NCBI RefSeq assembly: GCF_007655135.1
Contig: NC_045127.1
Span: 16,835,699-16,899,698, forward strand
DNA from: Punica granatum
Taxonomy: Eukaryota; Streptophyta; Magnoliopsida; Myrtales; Lythraceae
Length of the DNA: 64,000 nucleotides
Direction: 5' to 3'
This document shows, one piece after another, positions 33,130 through 43,260 of this stretch. The position numbers and the translations under genes are program-made. Positions within the stretch are counted from its first letter, which is position 1. Every line of letters starts with the position of its first letter. The notes beneath the pieces were generated by a model that was not told where the DNA came from, made no database searches, and was given only the letters and a program-made list of their open reading frames with translations.

Positions 33130-36100
33130 TGTCAGTACCCCATTTCGGTCCATCGGCTCCGGGGGGGGCAAAATCGTCATTTTTCAAATTTATTACCTTT
33201 TCTTTAAAAAAAATAATTTAAATTAAATTAAATTATATATATATGTATAAAAAAAAGAGAAAAGAAAAGAAAACATTCGGGCAAGTCACGGGCAGGCCAG
33301 GCAGCGTTGACCGGCTGCCCATGACCACCGGCCTTTTTTTTTTTAAAAAAAAGGGAGATTCGGGCAGGCCGGGCAGCGCTCGCCGGCTGCCCGCGATCCC
33401 CGCCGGCCCAGAAAGCCCCAAATCGTGATTTTTACGATTTCCGCCAAATCGGCCGAAATCTCAACGGAAAGCGGATGGAATTGCAATTAAATGGACAGAA
33501 ATACAATTCGGCTAGGAAGGAATACAACCCAGCAAACGAAATCGAAAAATTGGCTCTCGTTTCGGGGAATTTGGAGATTGGAGAATTCGGGGAACCGTCG
33601 CCGGAAGACTGCAAAAGCTCCCCGATTCCGACCACTTAAACTCCGGTGAGGCCCAGATCGACCACGGCGGAGTGCCAGCGGCGCCCAGAGCTATCTCCCG
33701 CATCCTTTCCGGCCGTCGTCGCGGCGTCCAGGGGCGAGAACCGCCGCCCCCAACCTTGTCGCCGCCGCTGCCCCGAACCCGGCTGCCCTTTGGCTAACAG
33801 GCCTCGGCCCAGTTCGTTCTTTTTTTGCAGGCCCAACCCAAGCCCATCCAGGCCCAACTTCCCTAGTCCGGCCCAGCGCTCTTCCGCGCGGTTTCTCTTT
33901 CGGGCGGTCCGGTCCAATCCGATCCGGCCCGATTCATCTGGCCATTTTTTTTTGTTTATTTTTTTTATTTTTTACAGAGAAGCCCCTCAACTTTCCGAAC
34001 TAGATAAATTCTCGACTTAGTGGCATGATTAGGGTTCTTTTCCTGAATATTATTGCTTGCTTGATGGATATAATGTGAAATAAGTGTACTTGGGTCGCGT
34101 GGGTGATCGGATTGGTCCCGGACTCGATTTTACGAACTTTCTGTTTTGTCACATTTCAGTCCAGAGGATGTATTTTATTTTTTTAAGATCTGCCCCGAAT
34201 TTCAAAATTATTTTCAATCAAGCCCCGATCATTTTATTATTTTCCAATCAGTCCTTGGATTTTTCAGAATTTTTCCAAGAATCCCAAAGAACTTTTCAAA
34301 TTGTTTCAATTTAGTCCCGGGACCATTTTCACCCTTTTCAGATCTGCCCCGAACTTCAAAATTTTTTGTCAATCAAGTCCCAGTCATTTTACTATTTTCC
34401 AATCAGTCCTGAAATTCCCATAATTTTTCAAGCATCCCTAGGAACTTTTCAAGTTTTGTCAGTTTAGTCCTGGGGCCTTTTTTTGTTTTTAGATCAGTCT
34501 AGATTTTCAAATTCATTTCAAATAAGTCCTAGGACATTTTCAGTAATTTTGTTTTACACAGTCCCTTTTTTTTAGAATTTTCATATCAATCCCTAATTTT
34601 TTTTAGAATTTTCAAATCAGTCCCTGCTCTTTTAAAATCATTCAATTCAGTCCCCTGAACATTTTCTAAAAATATCCGGCCCTTTTCTACTTGGATTACC
34701 CACCGACAATGTATGTGCCCCATTTAAATATTTCATTTTTGTAATTATGTGACCATGTCGGAAATTAGAGTTTATCGGGCGGTCAACTAATGGCTATCTC
34801 GACGGCTCAAAATCCGTAGATTAAAGCATTCGGCAAATTTCTAATTAACCTAAGATTCTACATACGGGATAATCAGGACGTTAAATTTGGCTAAATTAAA
34901 TCACTTGACTTCTTTAAATGGATTGCACGAATTGATTAATAATTTGTAATCGCGTCGACAGTTCAAGAACTGTTAGTCATGCCCTTTTCAAAATTCACAA
35001 TTTCAAAAGCACCGAGATACGTACAACGTAATCTTGATTTTCATGCACACACACATTTACCGATTTAAGGGCATGATTACCGGTTCTTGTCCTGCCGTGA
35101 TCCTAGCGTAGGTTTGTGCATAGAATTGGTCAAAACATGGGAAAACAAATTAATCACAAACTCGGCTTAAATCAAACATGGGCAATAGTCGAATAGAGGG
35201 TTAGGTTTTGGGTTTTTAGGTGAAAATACTTTTAATCTGTAACAGCCATATTGTCGCGATACAGAATAATCTAAAAATAACCCACTCATTCGAGACTTGA
35301 CTGTGGACATCATGTCTGTCGGGTCCGTTAAATGATGCCGAATGCTACATACCCTATCCATCATCCTATTTGTTTGTTTTAGGGTAGGATTTGTATGCCA
35401 AGATACCCCGGATAATAATTGATTAACTCACGTAAATTCGGCAATAACAAAATCTCATTGTTTGTTTATTTGCGCTTACTTGTTACATTTTTACACTTAT
35501 TTGTTATGCGGGTCGAGCCCGATCCTTTAGGACACGATTCACTGGGTCCAATGCCCATAACCTTCGATCGCGGGGTCCAATGCCCCCACACACCGAGTGC
35601 GCATTTAATTTAATTTTCGGTCTTTTCCAAAATCATACGGTGAGTATGAGTGAAATAACGGTCGAACGCGAACCGACCGGGATTCAGTCATTGTTATTTA
35701 TCATTTATTTGAGAGAACAATGTAAAGGTTTTATGATGCATATTTATTCATGTAATAATCCCGGTCGGAGAGTTGACGGTTCAAGTGTCTATTCGAATTT
35801 ACGATGTCAAAACGCGTAAGATGAGCGGAACTTAATTAAGCGGTAATTAAATAAAAAATGGCAAGCCTAGACAAGTTAGAGTACCGATAGGGCATGCGAG
35901 ATATCGGCTCGCATGTAACAGAACCCCCGAATTCGGAACCTCCGGTTTCGTAGACCATATGCCTTAGCAATTAGGTGTACCCCGTACCCCTAGACCCGGG
36001 TAACTCACCGGCCCTCGACCTTCGGGTCGTAAACAGGTAGTGGCGACTCCTTCTCACGTGCGTCCGTCGTGCGTCCCCGGGAAGGTGGACACTCCCAAGC

Positions 36101-36159
36101 CGCGTTGCATTTAGGAGCACGCATGCGTGCTCCGACGAGACGAAATTCGGGTGCGCACA
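33130..36159 (+). repeat. 3' LTR of element C
   Basis: It is 3,030 bp and aligns end to end with the 5' LTR, with scattered substitutions and small indels. It has one fewer copy of the 33-bp unit (near 34560-34625). This points to a relatively recent insertion. Confidence 0.93.
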
Positions 36160-36164
36160 GCTTC

Positions 36165-38589
36165 TACCCAAGATAGATTTCCTATGTTGCATTGATTTTA
36201 TTCCTGAAGCTACCATCCCTAACAAGGCGGCCTAACGAATGAGTCCAAAAGAGCACAAGTAGTTATAAAGGTAAGTGGAATAGCTCATTGCCAAAGGCTT
36301 GAGTCAAGAGAGTAAGAGACCATGTGTCGTGACAGCACTGCTAGTACCTATGAAGGACGGATCATGGAGATTGTGCATTGACAGTCGAGTTGTGAGTGAG
36401 ATCACAGTCAGTTATCGGTTCTCGATTCCTTGTTTTGATGATTTGTTATATCAACTCCATGGTGCCAAGATATTTTTGAAGTTTGATCTTAGAAGTATCT
36501 ACCATTAAATTCGAATGAGATAGGGAGATGAATGGAAAGTGACGTTCAAGACAAGACACGGGCTTTATGAGTGGATGTTGATGCCCTTTGGTTTATCGAA
36601 CGCTTCAAGCACTTTAATACGTTTAATGAATCACATTTTCAGCCGTTTAGCGGGAAGTTCGTTGTTGTCTATTTTGATTATATCCTAGTCTACAGTCAAG
36701 ATAAATAGGAACATTTGAATCATTTTCGGCAAGTATTCCAGATTTTGAAGGATGAAAGACTATTCGGGAACTTAAAGAAGTGTTAATTCTTCACCAAAAG
36801 TGTGATTTTGATGATGGATCCAAGCAAAATTAAAGCGGTTTATTGAGGGTTCCCGGAGGCTCGAGCAATTCAAGAAATTTGAAGTTTCGTGGTCTTGATT
36901 TCTTTTATCGACGCTACATCAAGAACTTTAGTACCATAGTCATGCCAATCACGAAATGTTTAAAGGGAGGCAACTTTAAGTGGACAAAAGAAGCGGGAAT
37001 GAGTTTTGAGCTCATAAAGAAGAAGACGATAACTGCTCCAGTTCTTTCACTTCCATATTATAACAAGGTTTTCGAAGTTGAGTGTGATGCTTCTAATGTG
37101 AGAATAAGTGATGTCCTAAGCCAAATGGGACCCGTTGATTTCTATAGCAAAAAAATAAACGAAGCCCACAGGAAGTACTCAACTTATGACAAGTAACATT
37201 ATGCAATAGTTCGTGCTCTGAACCACTGGAGTCAGTATTTACTGCCATAATTGTGTGTGTTGTTCTCCGATCATGATGAGTTGAAATGCCTTAGTGGGCA
37301 ACATAAGCTAATTCCTAGACATAGGTGGAGTATTTGCAAATATTCAATTTTGTTATAAAGCATAAGGTGTGCAAGCATAATGTGGTTGCCGATGCACTTA
37401 GTCGAAGACATTTATTATTTTCTGCTCTGGAAATGAAGGTTATGAGGTTGGAGGTCGTAAAGGATCAATATAAGTCGAATGCTGATTTCTGCAACATATG
37501 AGCCAAATGCGCAAAATGACCTTATAAGGATTTTGTTTTCCTAGAAGGATACCTTTTCAAAGGCAGTCATTTGTGTGTTCCTCACGGATCTCTCAAAGAA
37601 GTAATTATTTTCAAGGCACATAGCAGCGGAATGGCGAGACACTCTTGGAGAGACAAGACTCTACCACGCATTCATGAGCACTTCGATTGGCCAAAATTAG
37701 AAAGATATATTAGCAAGTTCATTCAACAATGCAGAACTTGTCATATTACCAAATTTCAACGTCAAAACAGTGGGCTATATACCCCATTACCGGTGCCACA
37801 AGCCTTTTCGGAGGATGTGAGTATGGACTATGTATTTGGTCTTCCAGAAACACGTGGAACAAGGATTTTATCATGGTTGTAGTAGATCGATTTTCTAAAA
37901 TGGCTCAACATTTGATGCTACAATTATTGTTGATCCTTACTTTTAGGAGATTATTTGACTTCATGGGAATCCCAAGACGATTACCTCAGATTCAAATACC
38001 AAATTTATAAGCCACTTTTGGCGCACACTTTCGCGGAAGTTTGGAACTCGACTTCAATTTAGCATAACTTGTCATCCACAATTTGATGAACTAACTGAAA
38101 TGGTAAATGGAACTTTGAGGAGATGTAGAATAGTTGGAAAGAATATTCGCGATTGGGATCTTGTTGTGGCTCAAGCAAAGTTCGCTTATAATCGGCCCAT
38201 ATATCAAATCACCGAATGTAGCCCTTTTGAAGTTGTTTATGGGCAAAGTCCATGTAGTCTACTGGACTTAATTCATTTGTCAACAAGTAATTCAACGCAG
38301 AGGCGAAAGAACGAGCAACGCAAGTGAAGAGGTTGCATAAGCAGATTTGTGAGAAGATCATCAAGTAAAATGAGAAATATCGCGACCATGCGAAGAAGCA
38401 TCAAAAGTTCGTAGAATTCAAGGAAGGTGATCTTGTTTGGGTGCATTTGCACAAAGAAAGATTTTCTAGGTGGGTGATACATGAATCTAAAACCCCAAGC
38501 AAATGGACCATTCAAAGTACTTCAACGTATTGGAGATAATGCTTATAAGATTGAATTTCCATAAGAGTATGATGTGTCCAGCACGTTTA
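36165..38589 (+). pseudogene. element B RT, RNase H and integrase remnant
   Basis: The frame resumes LPKIDF...IPEATIPNKAA and RMSPKEHK. RT blocks: MKDGSWRLCIDSR (36350), [21 protein letters not shown] (36570). RNase [11 protein letters not shown] (37075). Integrase: an HH-CC zinc finger with CRTCH (37735), [18 protein letters not shown] and HPQFDE (38075). The tail reads GPFKVLQRIGDNAYKIEFP. Many stops and frameshifts are present. The RT YxDD region is changed (VVYFDY, near 36670), so the catalytic DD pair appears lost. It is cut by a MITE at STF|NV. Confidence 0.88.
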
Positions 38590-38887
38590 GAGCCTGTTTG
38601 AAAAATGAGTGTTGCTCAACTCTGCTCAATCCTGGTTTACTACCCGACAACAATGGGCAGCAATTTCCTTCATGTGGGACCCAGTCGCAGCAGCACAAGG
38701 ACGGTCAACAATGGGCGGTTGAATTTTTTTTGTAGCAAATGCCCTGTTCTTCATTAATTCTAGGAATAGGACTAGTCAAACTAACCAGCAGAGGGACCCA
38801 CTGTTCCTTCAAATGTTGCGGCCAATTTTGTTTTTATGCAAGTTAAACAGAGCAGAGTTGAACAATGCTCATTTGCCAAACATACCC
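38590..38887. mobile_element. PIF/Harbinger (Tourist)-type MITE in element B
   Basis: It is 298 bp with long inverted ends: GCTCAACTCTGCTC on the left mirrors GAGCAGAGTTGAACAA on the right, and TGTTTG mirrors CAAACA. It is flanked by TTA (38587-38589) and TTA (38888-38890). Removing it rejoins element B codons STF-NV, which proves insertion. Confidence 0.88.
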
Positions 38888-38890
38888 TTA

Positions 38891-40325
38891 ATGTTTGTGA
38901 CCTTTTACCATACTATCCTGAAGAAGACCAAGGCAACTAGAGGACGATTTTTTTTCAACAATGGGAGCATGATGGGAGTGCATTGGACAACAAGTCCAAT
39001 AATGAGGGAGGTCAGCCCAACAATGAAGATCAACAATGAAGATCACGTCCAAGAATATATTATTCTAAAGATTCTTATTAGATTTGAAGATATTATTCTA
39101 GAAGATTCTGATTAAGATTTTCTTAGATATATTTGAAATATTTTAGAGGTATAGATTATTTATTTTAAATCTGGGTAAATTGCACTGGTGGTCCAAAATG
39201 TTTTACAAATGTTTCATTATGGTCCAAAAAGTTTTTTTCGCTACATGATGGTACAAAATGTTTCAAAGTTGTTTCATGATGGTACAAACCGTCAATTGGC
39301 CCTAACGCCGTTAACATTTTGCTAACGTGGTGCATCCTATGTGTCACTTTTGTTACGTGGAACCAATCATAGTGCGCTACGTCATTTAAGAGAAAATAAA
39401 ATTTTAAAAAGTCCTAAAAAATACAAAAAAAGAGTAAAAATTTTGAAAAAAAATAAAAAAAATATTTTAAAATTTTGAAATTTTTGAAATTTTTTTTAAA
39501 AAATAAAAATAAATACAAAAATACAAAAAAGAGTAAAATTTTAGAAAAATTTTAAAATTTTAGAAAAATTTTAAAATTTTTATAAAATTTTAAAATTTTT
39601 TATAAAATTTTTAAATAATTTTGAAAAAAAATTTAATTTTAATATTAAAATTATTTTTAATTTTAAATAATAAAAATTATTTAAAATTTTCCCTTTCCCT
39701 TTTAAATTAAAAGTTTAAAATTCTTTTTTTTTTTAAAATATAAAATTATTTTTAAAAGTTTTAAAATTTTAAAATTTTTAGAATTATTTAAAATTTTTCG
39801 GCCACGTCAGCAAGGAGGTGACACGTAATAGCCACTTCAGCGTCAGCTTGACGGCGTCAAGCTCGAGTTGACAGTTTGTACCATCATGAAACAACTTTGA
39901 AATATTTTGTACCATCATATAGCGAAAAAAAACTTTTTGGACTATAATGAAACATTTGTAAAACATTTTGGACCACCAGTGCAATTTACCATTTAAATCT
40001 TGTTACTTATAAGATTTAGATAGGATTTTCATATCTTTAGCGTAATCTAGAATTTTCTTCTACGCTTATAAGTACCAATGTTCCATATTGTAGGACGTTT
40101 GCCTTTAGTTGAATACAATTATGATTGCTTCGTGCATCTTTCATTATGTATTTCTTGGATTCTTCCTTGAGTGGTGAACACATTTTACTCTTCACATCTA
40201 AAGCGGTGTTGAGTCGTCTCTCTAAGGTGGTGATATCCACCTATATCCTTGGAGTTCGAAATCAATGTTTCCTCTTTTCCGTCTCTCATATATATTCTGA
40301 TTTCAATAACAGGTTGCTCTAACAT
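38891..40325 (+). repeat. element B tail and probable 3' LTR, split by a MULE-MITE
   Basis: Sequence to 38969 encodes the last pol residues (NVCDLLPYYPEED...). A purine stretch ATGGGAGCA precedes TGATGGGAG at 38970, the likely LTR start. The LTR is interrupted at 39173-39991 and continues from 39992 to a likely end at TAACA near 40325, giving about 530 bp. The partner 5' LTR was not found, so borders are inferred. Confidence 0.55.
39173..39991. mobile_element. Mutator-like MITE with long TIRs
   Basis: Ends G/TGGTAAATTGCACTGGTGG and their complement form inverted repeats of roughly 130 bp. They are flanked by a perfect 9-bp duplication TTTAAATCT (39164-39172 and 39992-40000), the size expected for MULEs. 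The core 39380-39790 is extremely AT-rich with AAAATTTT-type runs. It is 819 bp with no transposase. Confidence 0.9.
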
Positions 40326-40633
40326 TGGCCAATGATGGATTCCGGCCTCTCGTTCTTTTCCTAAAGGCTAACTGTTATGCAATGGCCCCCTACCGGCCAA
40401 TTTAGGGAGGGTAGAGTTTATATACTTTCTTCAAAAAAATTTGAGAGTAATAATATTTTGGTTGACTTTAAACTATCATAATTTTTCAATATTTCATGGT
40501 CATTTTCACATTCTCGTCTACTACAGAATCTTTCATCAAACAATAGATAAACAAATTCATAGAACTGACATTTTCTGAAATAACTAATAAGTAAACATGT
40601 CACCTAGCTAATAAATTAGGTATGCATTTATCA
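40326..40633. other. AT-rich spacer
   Basis: No gene or clear repeat end is recognised between element B and the next Helitron. Confidence 0.4.
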
Positions 40634-40972
40634 TCTATATTATAGTAATTTAAAGTATTCTCATGAAAATATCATATTTGAGTTATTAGGAGCTTCCAAA
40701 AGCCTCCAATCTGAGCATTGAGGAGCTTTCAAAAACTATCCCTCAACTCGTTGTTGACCTTGATTCACGTCTGTTATTAGTATGTAGATTATTGAAGAAT
40801 TTTACATTTTCTGAAGTCTCCATTTCTTGAATATCCAAATAGTCTTCTCAAACAATGAAATAAACTTACTACAAGCTATCAATTTATTATATTTCTAACT
40901 TATGTGACATAAACTTTCAATTAAAATATTTTCATATAAAAGCCCCGTGCAGTGTGCAAGTAAGTGGACTAG
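40634..40972 (+). mobile_element. short non-autonomous Helitron
   Basis: It starts A|TCTATATTATAG and ends with a hairpin-like GCCCCGTGCAGTGTGCAAG followed by CTAG|T. It is 339 bp with no coding capacity. The ends fit the A|TC...CTRR|T rule. Confidence 0.78.
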
Positions 40973-41149
40973 TATCTATCTATTATCTATTATAGATATT
41001 TAAAGTAGACTTAATAAATTCTTGCAATGAGAGGCTTCCATTCATGCAAGGAGAATATGAACATAATCCTTTTTGGCAAATCCTCAACTCAATATTGAAA
41101 GTCTCTTTGAGTCTTTGCATTAAATACGTGACATTTTTTCTATTATTAT

Positions 41150-41715
41150 TATGGTAAATTGCTCCAAAAATCATGAACTATACACGAAATGTCAAATCTA
41201 CCACAAACTTCAAAAAGCCTCTAAAAAAATCATCAACTATTACTTAAGTTCCACATCTACTATAAATTAGACTTTTCATCCACATTTTCTGACATGGCAT
41301 GCCTACTTGGCTAAGGGCTCATATGTGGTAACTAACGGTTGTTAAAGCTCCCGTGTGGGCCACAGACATTGGGTGACGTTGTTGCCTCCAGCGACCCAAT
41401 TTTAGGGGTTGTTGGGCGGCGTCGAGGCCCCTTCATCCCTTAGGTTCTATTTTTTCAATTTTTTTATTAAAATTTTCAAAATGATTTTAATAAAAAAATA
41501 TGTGTAGGGCCCACTCAGCCGATTTATGTTTGCCACATGGCACTATTAACAGGCATTAGTTGCCATATAGGAGCTATTAGCCACGTTGGCATGCTACGTC
41601 AAAAATATGGATAGAAAATCTAATCGAAGGTAGATGCGGAATTTAAGTAATAGTTGATATTTTTTGTGAGACTTTTTTATGTTCATGGTAAATTTAAGAT
41701 TTCTTCAATCGCGAA
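41150..41715. mobile_element. MULE-like MITE with long inverted repeats
   Basis: The segment around 41185-41300 (including ATCAACTATTACTTAAGTTC) is mirrored at 41590-41700 (including GAATTTAAGTAATAGTTGAT). The middle is a short region with CACATGG/GCCACGT motifs. The ends near GGTAAATT match the style of the 39173 element, but the outer right end is decayed and no target duplication was found. Confidence 0.65.
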
Positions 41716-42109
41716 GATAGGGGGAGGAAAATCCTGCCAGAGGAGGAGCCCCCTTCGGCGGGACTCCCTCCCACTATTTTTTTTGTTTGGTTTTTAAATT
41801 TTTTGTTATTTTTAAAAATTTAATAAATAAAAATTTTATTAGACTAATTAGGAGGCGCCACGTGGACCGGTTTAATGGCATCAATGGTTTTGGACGAAAA
41901 ATTTCTAACGGACTAAACATTTAGGACTAGTTGAGCCAAACTTATTCTTTTAGAATTTAAGTTTAACTTTCTACATAGTTTTAGGACTACCACAATCTTT
42001 TAGCCAAAATAGAATATTATTTCCTAGAACAATTGTAAGGTCAAGTTTGTACATTTGCTTAATATATGTTATATATCTGTATAGTGTTGACGATTTAATA
42101 AATACGAAT

Positions 42110-42305
42110 GCATTTTTCTTTCGGTGTTTACTCTGGTATCTGGAAGTCGAATGGAGCTTGACTAATCCAGTTCGAATAAGGTCGGCCTACTAAACGGTAA
42201 AAGTCTCTTGATCAAGGATTTTTTCATTCACAGGACTCGAATCTGAGACCTAAAATAAGAGTTGTTGACGTTCAATCTCTAAGGCGGGTTTCCGCTGAGC
42301 CGGAT
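42110..42305 (-). repeat. tRNA-related SINE-like repeat, copy 2
   Basis: On the minus strand a possible A box GGCTCAGCGG (42301-42292) is followed by a B-box-like AGATTCGAGTCC (42244-42233). The remaining blocks match copies 1 and 3. Confidence 0.55.
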
Positions 42306-42744
42306 ACGAGTATTGGTATTCATAGGCAAGCCCGCTCGCCCCGTATACGTGATCTTGAAGCCTAACTGGCTTATCGTATACCACTACAACTCAACCTTGG
42401 AGAGTATGAGCGCCGTCAAAAATTGATTTTATGGTATAAAAGCTTATGACCTCGTGTTCTTGCTGGACTGGACATGTGTCAGTGGTAGGAAGTATGGTTC
42501 CGAAAGTGACATTGAAATCCTTATTAATTTAATGCATTTTAAATAAGAGAATTAGTGGTAAAATTACACCATATCATATACAATTAGCCTAATATATTAG
42601 GGTTATCATTTAAAAATTTTCATTATTCTTGAAAATTTCCAATTAAAAATTAAATTGATCTTTAAAAAGTATGAATAATTACTATCGGAAATCTATGCGC
42701 ACAATGCATGGATTGAAATACTAGCTAATATTGTTTTTGGACAA

Positions 42745-42925
42745 TTTTTTAGGTATACTTTGGTATTCATAAGCTCAATGGGCCTAACTAATCTACTACA
42801 AGTCGAGTTAGCCCATTAAAAGGTAAAAGCTCTCTCGATCAAGAATTTTCTTAATTCACAAGCCTTGAACGATAGACCTTACTTAAAAGAGAATAAGCGT
42901 CGGACCGTTTGAACCAATCATTGTT
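42745..42925 (-). repeat. SINE-like repeat, copy 3
   Basis: It shares the tttggtattcat, cctaactaatc, gtcgagttagccc, ggtaaaag and cgatcaagaattttcttaat blocks with copy 2, in the same order. A weak B box (CGTTCAAGGC) is on the minus strand. Confidence 0.52.
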
Positions 42926-43260
42926 GATCGTTTTTGAACAATTTATGGTTGTAGTTTTCACTATAGCAGTTAGTATAGTTGACATTTTCTATTACGGACC
43001 TAAAAATTATAGGGACATCAGAAAATAAAAGGCTCATGTTCATTTTATTGGGACTACCCCGAGTGCTTTCTCCTTCAACCACATATCCTCGAACTTCTGC
43101 CAGAATATAATAAAGCTGAACTAGGGTCCAACATATTTTCTTTTTTTGATAAATGGCAATACTTCATTAATAACGAGAGGTATTTACATAAAAAACCACG
43201 ACCATTTACCCCTGTATAGTATAGAACAAATTGAGAAGTCCCAAAAGTCTACCTAGAGAA

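Larger units (their letters stand above)
22374..36159 (+). mobile_element. giant non-autonomous LTR retrotransposon C (13,786 bp, Tat/Ogre-like)
   Basis: LTRs of about 3.04 kb (22374-25417 and 33130-36159) begin TGTCAG and end GCGCACA. They are flanked by a perfect 5-bp duplication GCTTC (22369-22373 and 36160-36164). The primer site resembles the tRNA-Arg site of Tat/Ogre elements, and a purine-rich tract lies before the 3' LTR. The 7.7-kb interior holds one gag-like region with a DUF7745-type domain and coiled coil, then long non-coding DNA with two related tandem arrays. No protease, RT, RNase H or integrase motif was found. It therefore fits TR-GAG or LARD-type elements that depend on enzymes from an autonomous relative. 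Its insertion splits element B between KGL and LPK. Confidence 0.9.
15060..40325 (+). mobile_element. Ty3/gypsy element B, split by five later insertions
   Basis: Pieces of one gypsy element occur in order: gag zinc knuckle (15060-15446), protease (15942-16019 and 22004-22373), RT-RNaseH-integrase (36165-38589), C-terminal tail (38891-38969) and probable 3' LTR (38970-39172 plus 39992-40325). Between them lie a solo LTR, element A, element C and two MITEs, each flanked by a short direct duplication of B sequence. The frame resumes exactly at the junctions: GKKY is cut from YDEEWC by A, KGL from LPK by C, and STF from NV by the MITE. B is therefore older than all five. It has many stops and no visible 5' LTR. 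Confidence 0.85.
40986..42724 (+). mobile_element. possible second Helitron containing other repeats
   Basis: A Helitron-like start, A|TCTATTATAGATATTTAAAG, lies directly after the first Helitron. A Helitron-like end, with GCGCACAATGCATGG followed by CTAG, is at 42721-42724. The base after CTAG is C rather than T. The unit would contain a MULE-like element and a SINE-like copy. The pairing of these two ends is inferred. Confidence 0.42.
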
